Assembly: GCF_001419745.1 (NCBI RefSeq)
Contig: NZ_LIRJ01000072.1
Span: forward strand, 1-35,723
Origin: Streptomyces silaceus
Lineage (GTDB): Bacteria > Actinomycetota > Actinomycetes > Streptomycetales > Streptomycetaceae
Direction of reading: 5' to 3'
Length of the DNA stretch: 35,723 bases
In this document: positions 24,337 through 33,094 of the stretch, one piece after another
Layout: every line of letters starts with the position of its first letter
How positions within the stretch are numbered: the first letter of the stretch is position 1
The notes under the pieces: generated by a model
Told to the model about the DNA's origin: nothing
The model's database searches: none
What the model saw: the letters and a program-made list of their open reading frames with translations, nothing else
Translations under genes and position numbers: made by a program

Positions 24337-25764
24337 TTACGGCGCCGGAGCCTGTGCCGCGGTGGGGCTAACCCCCCTTTCCGGTCGGGGCCCGTCCCCC
24401 GGGGCGGGCGCGTTCCGCCGGGCCAGCGCCCAGTACAGCACCGCGGGCACCACGAGCCCCACGATCCACGAGACGTCCGCGCCGCCCAGCGGCTCGACCA
24501 GCGGGCCGGTGTAGAAGTGCGTGACGAGGAACGGCAGCTGGGCGAGGAGCCCGACGCCGTAGACGACCAGCGCGTCCCAGCGCCAGGCGCCGTAGCGGCC
24601 GCGCGGGTCGAAGAGCGCGGGGATGTCGTACCGCTCGCGCGAGATCAGGTAGTAGTCGACGAGGTTGATGGCCGACCAGGGCGTGAAGAACGTCAGCAGG
24701 AACAGCAGGAAGTCCTTGAAGGACGTCAGGAAGCTGTCCTTGCCGAGCAGCGCGACCGCCGTGCCCGCCACCATGATCAGGGCGATGTAGGCGGCCCGGC
24801 CGCGCGGTCCGAGCACCTTCTGGCCGCGGAATCCGCTGATGCTCGTGACCATCGACATGAAGCCGCCGTAGGTGTTGAGCACGTTGATGGTCAGCTTGCC
24901 GAGCGCGATCACGAAGTACAGGAACGACGCGATCAGGCCGGTGCCGCCGAGGCCGACGACGTAGCCGACCTGGTCGGCGAGGAACTTCTCGCCCGCGCTC
25001 GCCGCCACGAGCACGCCGAACGTCATCGACCACTGCGAGCCGACCGCCGAGCCCGACAGGGTCCACCAGAACGTGGCCCGGCCCGATGTCGTACGCGGCA
25101 GATAGCGCGAGTAGTCCGCGACGTACGGCCCGAAGGCGAGCTGCCAGGACGCCGAGAGCGAGACGGCGAGCAGGAACATCGGCAGGTCGAAGTGCGCGTC
25201 GGACAGGAGCGCGGAGAGGTCCACGCGGTCCAGGAGGCGGATGCCGAGGTAGACGAAGGCGAGCGCGCAGATCGCGCTCGCCACTCGGCCGAGCGCGTGG
25301 ATGACGCGGTAGCCGACGGCCGCCATGACGGCCGTGACCACGGCGAAGATCACGATGCCGGTGGTGTCGTCCGTGTGCGTGAGCTCGGCCGTGGCCTGTC
25401 CGGCGAGCACGCTGCCGCTCGCGAAGAAGCCGACGTACATCAGGATGACCAGGAGCAGCGGGACGACCGCGCCCTTGACGCCGAACTGGGCGCGGGACTG
25501 GATCATCTGCGGCAGGCCGAGCCGGGGGCCCTGCGCCGAGTGCAGCGCCATCACCGCGCCGCCCAGCAGATTGCCCAGCACGAGGCCCACGATCGACCAG
25601 ACCACGTCCCCGCCGAAGACGACGGCGAGGCCGCCCGTGACGACCGCGGTGATCTGGAGGTTGGCGCCGAGCCAGAGCGTGAACTGGCTGAACGCGGTGC
25701 CGTGCCGTTCGTCGTCCGGGACGACGTCGATGGAGCGCCGCTCCACCAGGTCTTCGGCTGCCAT
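24337..25764 (-). CDS. NCS1-family permease (nucleobase/hydantoin/cation symporter)
   Basis: Plasma-membrane symporter with about 12 helices, 475 residues, of the purine-cytosine permease branch of NCS1. The N-terminal cytosolic part (SIDVVPDDERHGTAFSQFTLWLGANLQ) is typical, as are GPRLGLPQMIQSRAQFGVKG in the first intracellular loop, FGPYVADYSRYLPRTTSG and FFTPWSAINLVDYYLISRE. Known members carry cytosine, allantoin, hydantoins, or vitamins. ATG at 25764 has GGGGAG 8 nt before it. It is divergent from the ammonia-lyase-like gene and shares its intergenic region, so it may import that enzyme's substrate. Proximity to hut genes makes histidine-related compounds possible; this is inference. Confidence 0.9.
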   Translation of the reverse strand: MAAEDLVERRSIDVVPDDERHGTAFSQFTLWLGANLQITAVVTGGLAVVFGGDVVWSIVGLVLGNLLGGAVMALHSAQGPRLGLPQMIQSRAQFGVKGAVVPLLLVILMYVGFFASGSVLAGQATAELTHTDDTTGIVIFAVVTAVMAAVGYRVIHALGRVASAICALAFVYLGIRLLDRVDLSALLSDAHFDLPMFLLAVSLSASWQLAFGPYVADYSRYLPRTTSGRATFWWTLSGSAVGSQWSMTFGVLVAASAGEKFLADQVGYVVGLGGTGLIASFLYFVIALGKLTINVLNTYGGFMSMVTSISGFRGQKVLGPRGRAAYIALIMVAGTAVALLGKDSFLTSFKDFLLFLLTFFTPWSAINLVDYYLISRERYDIPALFDPRGRYGAWRWDALVVYGVGLLAQLPFLVTHFYTGPLVEPLGGADVSWIVGLVVPAVLYWALARRNAPAPGDGPRPERGVSPTAAQAPAP

Positions 25765-25809
25765 GCCGTCCGCTCCCCTCGTGCTCGCGGGCCGGAGCGC
25801 CTTGCCCGG

Positions 25810-25855
25810 CTGCATATGGTCATGCAGAGTTCTTGCTGTCTGAATAAGTTGTCAA
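25810..25855 (-). promoter_or_regulatory. Promoter of the NCS1 gene with overlapping inverted repeat
   Basis: On the minus strand TTGACA (25855-25850) and AACTCT (25831-25826) are 18 bases apart, predicting a start near 25819. The inverted repeat CTGCAT-ATGGTC-ATGCAG (25810-25827) straddles that start, where a repressor would block transcription. TATTCAGA lies in the spacer (25846-25839) and recurs at the hutU promoter. The RpiR regulator encoded nearby is the obvious candidate binder. Confidence 0.5.
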
Positions 25856-25928
25856 TGCTCCGGCGTAAATCTCCGGCACCAAGTGGTCGATGACTGAGAC
25901 GGGATGTCTGGTTGAGGAGGAAAAGCGC

Positions 25929-27503
25929 GTGAAGTCGTCTCGTATCGCGGACAGCGCCGCCGCCGGCGCGGGAGCGGCGGCAGAAGTCGTCGTCCTGGAC
26001 GGCCGGGGCCTGCGGGTCGCCGACGTCGTACGCCTGGCCGGATCCGCCGCCCGGCCCGTGCCCGCCACCGACGGCATGAAGCGCGCCGAGGACTCCTGGA
26101 ACGCCGCACGCGAGATCGCCGCCTGGGGCCGCGTCTACGGCCGCTCCACCGGCGTCGGCGCCAACCGCAACGAGGACGTGCCCACCGAGGCCGCCGCCGA
26201 CCACGGCCTCAGGCTGCTGCGCTCGCACGCCGGGGCCATCGGCGCCGAACTGCCCGCCCGCCAGGTCCGCGCGATGCTCGCGGTCCGCGCCAATCAGCTC
26301 CTCGCGGGCGGCGCCGGACTGCGGCCCACCGTCGTCACCGCCCTCTGTCAGGCCCTGGAGACCGGCGCCCATCCCGCCGTCAACGAATTCGGCTCGGTCG
26401 GCACCGGCGACATCGCCGCCCTCTCCCAGCTCGGCCTCGCCCTCGCCGGCGAGCACCCCTGGCGGGGCGCCGGCACACCCCCCGAGCCCCAGCCGCTCGA
26501 CAACAACGACGCCCTCGCCCTGATCAGCAGCAACGCCCTCACCCTCGGCCAGTCCGCGCTCGCCCTGCACGAGCTGCGCGGCCTGATCGCCGCGACCCAG
26601 GTGGTGGCCGCGCTGTCCCTGACGGCGGTCGACGGCTCCTACGAGGCGTACGCCCTGCCCGTCCACGAGGCGCGCCGCCACCCCGGCTCGTACGCCGTCG
26701 CCGCCCGCATGCGGCGCCTGACCGGCGCCCCCGACCGGCCCACCCCGCCGCTCGGCCGCATCCAGGACCCCTACGGCTTCCGCTGCCTGCCGCAGATCCA
26801 CGGCCCCGCGCACGACGCGGCGAACGCCCTGGAGGACGTCCTCACCGTCGAGATCAACGCGGCCGCCGAGAACCCGCTGATCTGCCCCGAGGACCTCGCC
26901 GCCTACCACCACGGCGGCTTCTACCTCGCCCAACTCGCGCTGGCCCTGGACCACTTCAGGCTCGCCGTGACACAGGTCGCCCGCCTGTCCACCTCCCGCC
27001 TCTCCACCCTCAACGAACCGGCCTTCACCCGCCTGCGGCCCTTCCTCGCCGACGGCGAGACGGCCTCGTCGGGCGTGATGATCCTCGAATACGCGGCCGG
27101 GGCGGCCCTCGGCGATCTGCGCGCGTTCTCCGCGCCCGCCTCCCTCGGCCACGCGGTGCTCTCGCGCGGCGTCGAGGAGCAGGCCAGCTTCGCCTCGCTC
27201 GCCGCCCGCCAGACACTGCGCGCCTGCGCCGCGTTCCGGCTTGTGGTGGGGTGTGAACTGGTCGCCGCCGTAAGGGCGTTGAACCAGCGCGAACTGCGCT
27301 TCGAGCGCGACGTCCCGCTCGCGCGCGCCCATGAACTCGCCTCCGCCGCACTGGATCCGGAGCTCGCGGACCGGCCGCTGACGGATGATGTGACGGCGGC
27401 GGCCGGGCTGCTCGACCGGTTCACCGAACTGTGGGCGGCTCTGGGCGGCGGGCACACGACGGCCGCCGGGCGACCGGGCGCGCCGAAGGACCGGGTGTGG
27501 TGA
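25929..27503 (+). CDS. Histidine/aromatic ammonia-lyase homologue with non-canonical MIO triad
   Basis: 524-residue member of the HAL/PAL/TAL superfamily, probably cytosolic and tetrameric. Retained active-site elements are the catalytic tyrosine in YGRSTGVG (residue 70), Ser-His at 99-100 as in histidases, Asn202 in SSNALTLG, QDPYGFRCLPQ with Tyr282 and Arg285, and the late glutamates in VEEQASF. The cofactor site, normally GSVGASGDLAPL, reads GSVGTGDIAAL (155-165): one residue is missing and the Ala-Ser-Gly triad that cyclises to MIO becomes Gly-Thr-Gly. It may use a threonine-derived cofactor, be inactive as a lyase, or do another reaction. The GTG at 25929 follows GAGGAGG by 8 nt. RpiR follows and the NCS1 gene is divergent. 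I would not call it hutH without tests. Confidence 0.82.
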   Translation: MKSSRIADSAAAGAGAAAEVVVLDGRGLRVADVVRLAGSAARPVPATDGMKRAEDSWNAAREIAAWGRVYGRSTGVGANRNEDVPTEAAADHGLRLLRSHAGAIGAELPARQVRAMLAVRANQLLAGGAGLRPTVVTALCQALETGAHPAVNEFGSVGTGDIAALSQLGLALAGEHPWRGAGTPPEPQPLDNNDALALISSNALTLGQSALALHELRGLIAATQVVAALSLTAVDGSYEAYALPVHEARRHPGSYAVAARMRRLTGAPDRPTPPLGRIQDPYGFRCLPQIHGPAHDAANALEDVLTVEINAAAENPLICPEDLAAYHHGGFYLAQLALALDHFRLAVTQVARLSTSRLSTLNEPAFTRLRPFLADGETASSGVMILEYAAGAALGDLRAFSAPASLGHAVLSRGVEEQASFASLAARQTLRACAAFRLVVGCELVAAVRALNQRELRFERDVPLARAHELASAALDPELADRPLTDDVTAAAGLLDRFTELWAALGGGHTTAAGRPGAPKDRVW

Positions 27504-27513
27504 GGGGAACGGT

Positions 27514-28347
27514 ATGAGTGACAGTCCTGCGGCACGGCTGCAAGTGCTCTTCGAGGGGCACCGGCTCACGCCCACGCAGCGCCGCATCGCGCACTGCATG
27601 GTGCGGCGGGCGGCGGACGTGCCCTTCCTCTCCAGCGTCGAGCTGGCCGAGCTCGCCGGGGTGAGCCAGCCCTCGGTCACGCGGTTCGCGGTGGCGCTCG
27701 GCTTCGACGGCTACCCGGCGCTGCGCAGACACCTGCGGGACGTGGCGCCCGCGGAGGCGGCCGGCGGCGACGAGCTGAACGAGTACCAGCAGGCCGTCGA
27801 GGCGGAGATCGCGAACCTGCGGCACCTGGCGGAGGTCCTCGCGGACCCGGCGCCGGTCGAGCGGGCCGGACGGCTCCTCGCCGCCTCCCGCCCGCTGCCG
27901 GTCCTCGGCCTGCGGGCCGCCGCCTCCCAGGCGTACGGCTTCTCGTACTTCGCCGCCAAGGTCCACCCCGACGTGCGCCTCCTCGACGAGGGCGGCACGA
28001 TGCTCGCCGACCGCGTCGACGCGGCGGTACGGGCGGGCGCCACGGCCCTGCTGTGCTTCGCCCTGCCCCGCCACCCCCGCGAGGTCGTCGACGCGCTGGC
28101 CTACGCGCGCTCGGCGGGCCTCACGGTGGTCACGGTCGCCGACTCCGCGTTCGCGCCGGTCGCCGCGCACTCCGACCTCCTCCTGCCGGCCGCGGTCGGC
28201 ACGGGCCTCGCCTTCGACACGGCGTGCGCGCCGATGCTGCTCGGGCGGGTGCTCCTGGAGGCCATGTGCGACGGACTGCCGGACGCGCAGGCGCGCCTGG
28301 AGGAGTTCGACGTACGGGCGGCGGCGCGGGGCCTGTTCGTGGAGTGA
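27514..28347 (+). CDS. MurR/RpiR-family transcriptional regulator
   Basis: 277-residue DNA-binding regulator. The N-terminal winged helix-turn-helix (about residues 12-80) contains LTPTQRRIAHCMVRRAADVP and the recognition region LAGVSQPSVTRFAVALGFDGY. The C-terminal SIS domain (about 110-255) is a sugar-phosphate-isomerase fold that usually binds a phosphorylated or related small ligand (LPVLGLRAAASQAYGFSYF, VTVADSAFAPVAAHSD). ATG at 27514 follows GGGGAAC. It starts 11 bases after the lyase-like gene and is likely co-transcribed with it. It is the local candidate for control of the lyase-like gene and the divergent NCS1 gene, possibly through the inverted repeat at 25810-25827. Confidence 0.93.
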   Translation: MSDSPAARLQVLFEGHRLTPTQRRIAHCMVRRAADVPFLSSVELAELAGVSQPSVTRFAVALGFDGYPALRRHLRDVAPAEAAGGDELNEYQQAVEAEIANLRHLAEVLADPAPVERAGRLLAASRPLPVLGLRAAASQAYGFSYFAAKVHPDVRLLDEGGTMLADRVDAAVRAGATALLCFALPRHPREVVDALAYARSAGLTVVTVADSAFAPVAAHSDLLLPAAVGTGLAFDTACAPMLLGRVLLEAMCDGLPDAQARLEEFDVRAAARGLFVE

Positions 28348-28380
28348 GCCGCACGTCCGCGGGCGGGCCCGGCGCTCCGC

Positions 28381-29742
28381 TCAGTCCTCGCCCCGCGTCT
28401 TCAGGACCACCTTGTTGACCACCCACAGCCCGATCCCGATGGCGATCAGGACACCGGCGCGGATGTAGACCTCCGCGGGGCGGTCCGCCAGCGGGCTCGC
28501 GAGGATCAGGGCGGTGACCGCGCCGAGCACCGGCAGCACCGTCGGCGTACGGAAGTGCTTGTGGTCGACCGGGTCGCGGCGCAGCACCAGGACCGCCACG
28601 TTGACCACGGCGAACACGCACAGCAGCAGGAACGCGGTGGTGTCGCCGAGCCCCTCGATCTCGCCGGTGGAGACCAGGCCGATCGCGAGCAGCGAGACGA
28701 AGACGATGCCGACGATCGGGGTGCGGCGGCGGGGCAGGACGCGGCCCATGGCGCGCGGCAGGATGCGCTCGTTGGCCATGCCGTAGCAGAGCCGCGAGGC
28801 CATCATGATGTTGATCAGCGCCGAGTTGGTGACCGCGAACAGGGCGATCAGGGCGAAGAGTTTGTGCGGGAAGTCGACGCCGCCGGCCTTCACGACCTCG
28901 AGGAGCGGCCCGCTCGACCCCTCCAGGGTCTTGGAGTCGACCAGCAGGGACGACGCCAGCGCGACCAGGACGTAGATCGTGCCGGTCACCGCGACGCCGA
29001 TGAAGATCGCGCGCGGGAACGTACGGACCGGGTCCTTGGTCTCCTCGGCCATGTTCACCGAGTCCTCGAACCCGACGAAGGCGAAGAAGCCGAGGGCCGT
29101 GGCTCCCAGCACGCCGGTCATCAGGGCGTATCCGCTGCCGTCCGTCTCGAACTCGGTGAGGCGGGAGGGCTCGCCGTCGCCGCTCAGGACGGCGTACGCG
29201 CCGATCGCGAGGATGATCACGAGTCCGGTCAGCTCGACGAGCGTGAGGACCACGTTCGTCTTCACCGACTCCGAGACGCCCCGCATGTTCAGCGCCGCGA
29301 GCAGCACGATGAAGGTGATCGCGATCAGGGTCGGCGGCAGCGCGTCGTTCGTCAGCTCGCCGAGGTAGTCGCCGCTGAAGGCGCGGGCGGCGGCGCTCGC
29401 GGACGAAAGACCCGAGCACATCACCATGAAGGCGATGATGAAGGTGAGGAACGGCGTCTTGAACGCCTTCTGCGTGTAGAGCGCGGCACCGGCCGCCTTC
29501 GGGTACTTGCCGACCAGTTCGACGTACGACGCGGCCGTCAGGATCGCCACGACGAAGCCGATCAGGAACGGCAGCCACAGCGCGCCGCCGACCTTCCCCG
29601 CGACCTTGCCGGTGGTGGCGTAGATGCCGGTGCCGAGGATGTCGCCGATCACGAACAGGATCAGCAGCTTGGGGCCGATGGCGCGGTGCAGCGCCGGTTC
29701 TTCGGCCGGTGGTGCGGTGGTGGACGTGTCGGACGTCGTCAC
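28381..29742 (-). CDS. APC-superfamily amino acid permease
   Basis: 453-residue integral membrane transporter with about 12 helices, of the amino-acid/polyamine/organocation superfamily. The first helix carries the substrate-binding Gly-rich break GDILGTGIYATTGKVAG, helix 6 has the conserved ALGFFAFVGFEDSVNMAEE (Glu pair typical of the cationic-amino-acid branch), and ANERILPRAMGRVLPRR is the usual loop 8-9 motif. The GTG at 29742 has GGGGAGG about 5 nt before it; an upstream in-frame ATG at 29793 is less likely. The PLP-enzyme gene lies upstream on the same strand, 120 bases away, so they may form one unit. The context suggests histidine or a related amino acid as substrate, which is inference. 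Confidence 0.9.
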   Translation of the reverse strand: MTTSDTSTTAPPAEEPALHRAIGPKLLILFVIGDILGTGIYATTGKVAGKVGGALWLPFLIGFVVAILTAASYVELVGKYPKAAGAALYTQKAFKTPFLTFIIAFMVMCSGLSSASAAARAFSGDYLGELTNDALPPTLIAITFIVLLAALNMRGVSESVKTNVVLTLVELTGLVIILAIGAYAVLSGDGEPSRLTEFETDGSGYALMTGVLGATALGFFAFVGFEDSVNMAEETKDPVRTFPRAIFIGVAVTGTIYVLVALASSLLVDSKTLEGSSGPLLEVVKAGGVDFPHKLFALIALFAVTNSALINIMMASRLCYGMANERILPRAMGRVLPRRRTPIVGIVFVSLLAIGLVSTGEIEGLGDTTAFLLLCVFAVVNVAVLVLRRDPVDHKHFRTPTVLPVLGAVTALILASPLADRPAEVYIRAGVLIAIGIGLWVVNKVVLKTRGED

Positions 29743-29862
29743 AGGAGCCTCCCCCGAGAACGGGCCTGGAGGGAGGGTCTGCCCGTGATCCACGTCACCA
29801 TGCGCGAGTTGAGGAAGCTCAGAGCCTCCGGAGGGCGGGCCTCGGCGGCCCGGCCCCGGGCG

Positions 29863-31281
29863 TCAGAGGTCGCGCAGCGCGTCCCGCTCCGCGCCGCCGC
29901 CCGCCTCCGCCACGATCGCGTCGAGCGTCTGCGGCTCGCGCACGGTCGCGAAGCGCACGCCCTCGCCGGTCGCGGACGCCGCCGCCGAGAAGCCGTAGAC
30001 GCCGGGCCTGGCAAGGCTGTTGTACGAGTAGTGCTGCGCGAAGTAATAGGCGCCGGTGTCCAACGCCGCCGCGTAATCGCCCTGTTCGAGCAGCGGCAGC
30101 GGGCGGTTCTCGGCGAGCAGGTCGCCCGCGAAGCAGGCCGGGCCCGCGATGTCCTGGCCGACGGCGGGCCCGCTCTTGGGCCGCCCCTTCGCGTCGTACG
30201 CGGCGATCCGCAGCGGCCACGACGCCGGGGCGTACACGGTCCGGGTCGCCACCTGCACGCCCGCGTGCGTCACCGCGATCGGCCGGCCGCCCGCCTGCTT
30301 CGCGTACTCGACGAGGGCGAGGACCGTGCCGTGCTTGGCGAGCAGCGAGCGGCCGAACTCGGTGACCAGGCCGTACCGCCCGTCCAGCAGCCCCGGCACG
30401 CGGGCCTTGAGGCGGCGCGCGTACTGCGCGTGCGTCGGACTCTCCTCGTCCGAACCGAAGTTGACGGGCAGGCCGCCGCCGATGTCGACCGTGTCGACCT
30501 GCCGCCGCCCGGCGCGTTCGTTGATCTCCTCGGCCAGTTCGTACGTCGCCCCGACGCCCCGCACCATCATCTCCAGGGGCATGCCCTGCGACCCGGAGTG
30601 CGCGTGCAGCCGGGTCAGCCACGGCCGCTCCAGGAACGCCCGGACCACCCACTCCCGCGCACCCTCGTCGCGCAGCGGCACCCCGAACTTGGAGGTGGGC
30701 GTCGCCGTCGACAGCGCGCCGATGGAGCCGCCGCCGATCTGCGGGTTGACGCGGATGCCGACGGGGGAGCGGGACGGGGCCGACTGGACCATCGCGTCGA
30801 TGCGGGCCAGCTCCTGCGGGTTGTCCGCGTTCACGGCGATGCCGAGCGCGAGCGCCTCCCGCAGCTCCGCCCGGGTCTTGGCGGGCGAGTCCAGGACGGT
30901 GTCGGCGGGCGCCACCCCGGCGGCCCGCGCCAGGGCCAGCTCCCCGGGGCTCGCCACCTCGGCGCCGATCCCCGCCGAGCGCAGCAGCCGCAGGACCGGC
31001 ACGAGCGGGGTCGCCTTGACCGCGAAGGCGTGCAGGACGGGGGTGCCGGGCGGGGTGACCGCCTCGAAGGCGGCGCGCAGGGCGGCGGCGCTCGCGCGGA
31101 TGCCGGTGATGTCGAGCAGGCCCGCCACGGGGGCGGCGGGCCCGACGATCCCCTGTTCGACGGCGGCGCGGACGGCCAGGTCGCGGCGGGCCGCGGAGTC
31201 CGCGCCCGTGCCCGCGGCGGCCTCCGGCGGGATGACCTGCGTCCGGTCCGGTTCCTGGTGGTGTTCCTCGGCGTGCCCCAT
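29863..31281 (-). CDS. Fold-type III PLP enzyme, diaminopimelate/ornithine decarboxylase-like
   Basis: 472-residue cytosolic enzyme with an alanine-racemase-like barrel followed by a decarboxylase-type beta domain. PLP lysine at residue 89 (HAFAVKATPLV). The core has SKFGVPL near 197, the His of LHAHSGSQGM (226-234), Gly-rich phosphate loop VDIGGGLPVNF (266-275) and the TEFGRSLLA motif (307-315). The second active-site segment is GPACFAGD (380-387), where diaminopimelate decarboxylases have GPxCESxD; the Cys and Asp remain but the Glu-Ser is lost, so the substrate is probably not diaminopimelate. Late Tyr residues DTGAYYFAQHYSYNS close the pocket. It resembles the Y4yA-like branch, from memory. 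The ribosome site before ATG 31281 is poor. It is divergent from hutU. Confidence 0.85.
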   Translation of the reverse strand: MGHAEEHHQEPDRTQVIPPEAAAGTGADSAARRDLAVRAAVEQGIVGPAAPVAGLLDITGIRASAAALRAAFEAVTPPGTPVLHAFAVKATPLVPVLRLLRSAGIGAEVASPGELALARAAGVAPADTVLDSPAKTRAELREALALGIAVNADNPQELARIDAMVQSAPSRSPVGIRVNPQIGGGSIGALSTATPTSKFGVPLRDEGAREWVVRAFLERPWLTRLHAHSGSQGMPLEMMVRGVGATYELAEEINERAGRRQVDTVDIGGGLPVNFGSDEESPTHAQYARRLKARVPGLLDGRYGLVTEFGRSLLAKHGTVLALVEYAKQAGGRPIAVTHAGVQVATRTVYAPASWPLRIAAYDAKGRPKSGPAVGQDIAGPACFAGDLLAENRPLPLLEQGDYAAALDTGAYYFAQHYSYNSLARPGVYGFSAAASATGEGVRFATVREPQTLDAIVAEAGGGAERDALRDL

Positions 31282-31341
31282 GTGATCCAGCCAATCACCC
31301 GGCGGGTGGGCCCGCTGGCGTACTCGCGCATTCGTTCGCTA

Positions 31342-31377
31342 TTGACTAGTCCTATTCAGAACTTCAGGATGTGAATA
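31342..31377 (+). promoter_or_regulatory. hutU promoter with inverted repeat
   Basis: TTGACT (31342-31347) and CAGGAT (31365-31370) are 17 bases apart and each differs from consensus at one base. TATTCA (31353-31358) and TGAATA (31372-31377) form an inverted repeat flanking the -10 box, a likely repressor site. The palindrome GACTAGTC overlaps the -35 box. TATTCAGA (31353-31360) is shared with the NCS1 promoter. Confidence 0.65.
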
Positions 31378-31429
31378 ACAAGGTCACAGCGAGCAAGCTC
31401 ACAGCAGCTTCATGCGAGGAGGCATCGCC

Positions 31430-33094
31430 ATGTCAGGACCCCGCCCCGTTCGAGCGCCGCGCGGTACGGAACTGAGCGCCCTGGGATGGCAGCAGGAGGC
31501 CGCCCTCCGGATGCTCCAGAACAACCTCGACCCCGAGGTCGCCGAGCACCCCGACAAGCTCGTCGTCTACGGCGGCACCGGCAAGGCGGCCCGCGACTGG
31601 CGCTCCTTCGACGCGATGGTCCGCACGCTGCGGACCCTGAAGCAGGACGAGACGATGCTGGTCCAGTCGGGCCGTCCCGTCGGCGTCATGCAGACCCACG
31701 AGTGGGCCCCGCGCGTCCTGATCGCCAACTCCAACCTGGTCGGCGACTGGGCGAACTGGGAGGAGTTCCGCCGCCTGGAGCAGCTCGGCCTCACGATGTA
31801 CGGCCAGATGACGGCCGGATCCTGGATCTACATCGGCACGCAGGGCATCCTCCAGGGCACCTACGAGACGTTCGCGGCCGTCGCCGCCAAGAAGTTCAAC
31901 GGCACCCTGGCCGGGACGATCACCCTCACCGCCGGACTCGGCGGCATGGGCGGCGCCCAGCCGCTCGCCGTCACCATGAACGACGGCGTCGCCCTGTGCA
32001 TCGACTGCGACCCGCGCGCCATCGAGCGCCGCATCGAGCACAAGTACCTGGACGTGAAGGCCGACTCCCTGGAGCACGCCCTCCAGCTGGCCGTCGAGGC
32101 CCGCGACGCCCGCCGCCCCCTCTCCATCGGCCTGCTCGGCAACGCGGCCGACCTGCTGCCCCGCATGCTCGCGGAGTCCGCCCCGATCGACATCGTGACG
32201 GACCAGACCTCCGCCCACGACCCGCTCTCCTACCTGCCGACCGGCGTCGACTTCGACGAGATGCAGTCGTACGCCGCCAAGGACCCGGCGGGCTTCACGA
32301 CCCGCGCCCGCGAGTCGATGGCCACGCACGTCGAGGCCATGGTCGGCTTCATGGACGCGGGCGCCGAGGTCTTCGACTACGGCAACTCGATCCGCGGCGA
32401 GGCCCGGCTCGCGGGCTACGACCGGGCGTTCGCGTTCCCCGGCTTCGTGCCCGCCTACATCCGTCCGCTGTTCTGCGAGGGCAAGGGCCCCTTCCGCTGG
32501 GCGGCGCTGTCGGGCGAGGCGTCCGACATCCACAAGACGGACAAGGCGATCCTCGACCTCTTCCCGGAGAACGAGTCCCTGCACCGCTGGATCAAGATGG
32601 CCGGCGAGCGCGTCCACTTCCAGGGCCTGCCCGCCCGCATCTGCTGGCTCGGCTACGGCGAGCGGGACCGCGCCGGCGAGCGCTTCAACGACATGGTGGC
32701 GTCCGGCGAGCTCCAGGCCCCCCTCGCCATCGGCCGCGACCACCTGGACTGCGGCTCGGTCGCCTCGCCGTACCGCGAGACGGAGGCCATGCTCGACGGC
32801 TCCGACGCGATCGCCGACTGGCCGCTCCTGAACGCGATGGTGAACGTGGCCTCGGGCGCCTCCTGGGTCTCCCTCCACCACGGCGGCGGCGTCGGCATGG
32901 GCCGCTCCCTCCACGCGGGCCAGGTCTCGGTGGCCGACGGCACGAAGCTGGCGGGCGAGAAGATCCGCCGCGTCCTGACGAACGACCCCGGCATGGGCGT
33001 CATCCGGCACGTCGACGCCGGGTACGACATCGCGGAGTCGGTGGCCGACGAGAAGGGCGTACGGGTTCCGATGCGGGAGGGCGAGACGGCGTGA
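31430..33094 (+). CDS. hutU: Urocanate hydratase (urocanase)
   Basis: Second enzyme of histidine breakdown: converts urocanate to 4-imidazolone-5-propionate using tightly bound NAD+. The 554-residue length is the family norm. Residues [11 protein letters not shown] near the N-terminus, the NAD-binding region [17 protein letters not shown] and [25 protein letters not shown], and the family signature [18 protein letters not shown] (with the active-site cysteine) are all visible. The start at 31430 has GAGGAGG 7 nt upstream, better than an in-frame ATG at 31412. It has its own promoter and overlaps the next gene by GTGA. No oddity seen. Confidence 0.98.
   Translation: MSGPRPVRAPRGTELSALGWQQEAALRMLQNNLDPEVAEHPDKLVVYGGTGKAARDWRSFDAMVRTLRTLKQDETMLVQSGRPVGVMQTHEWAPRVLIANSNLVGDWANWEEFRRLEQLGLTMYGQMTAGSWIYIGTQGILQGTYETFAAVAAKKFNGTLAGTITLTAGLGGMGGAQPLAVTMNDGVALCIDCDPRAIERRIEHKYLDVKADSLEHALQLAVEARDARRPLSIGLLGNAADLLPRMLAESAPIDIVTDQTSAHDPLSYLPTGVDFDEMQSYAAKDPAGFTTRARESMATHVEAMVGFMDAGAEVFDYGNSIRGEARLAGYDRAFAFPGFVPAYIRPLFCEGKGPFRWAALSGEASDIHKTDKAILDLFPENESLHRWIKMAGERVHFQGLPARICWLGYGERDRAGERFNDMVASGELQAPLAIGRDHLDCGSVASPYRETEAMLDGSDAIADWPLLNAMVNVASGASWVSLHHGGGVGMGRSLHAGQVSVADGTKLAGEKIRRVLTNDPGMGVIRHVDAGYDIAESVADEKGVRVPMREGETA

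Noticed and set aside
23747..24514. Plus-strand open frame overlapping the small membrane protein and NCS1 gene end
   Set aside because: Low-complexity product, no ribosome site, and it crosses a hairpin and two better-supported minus-strand genes.
25929..27503. Calling the lyase-like gene hutH outright
   Set aside because: The Ala-Ser-Gly cofactor triad is missing, so histidase activity cannot be assumed despite the hut neighbourhood.
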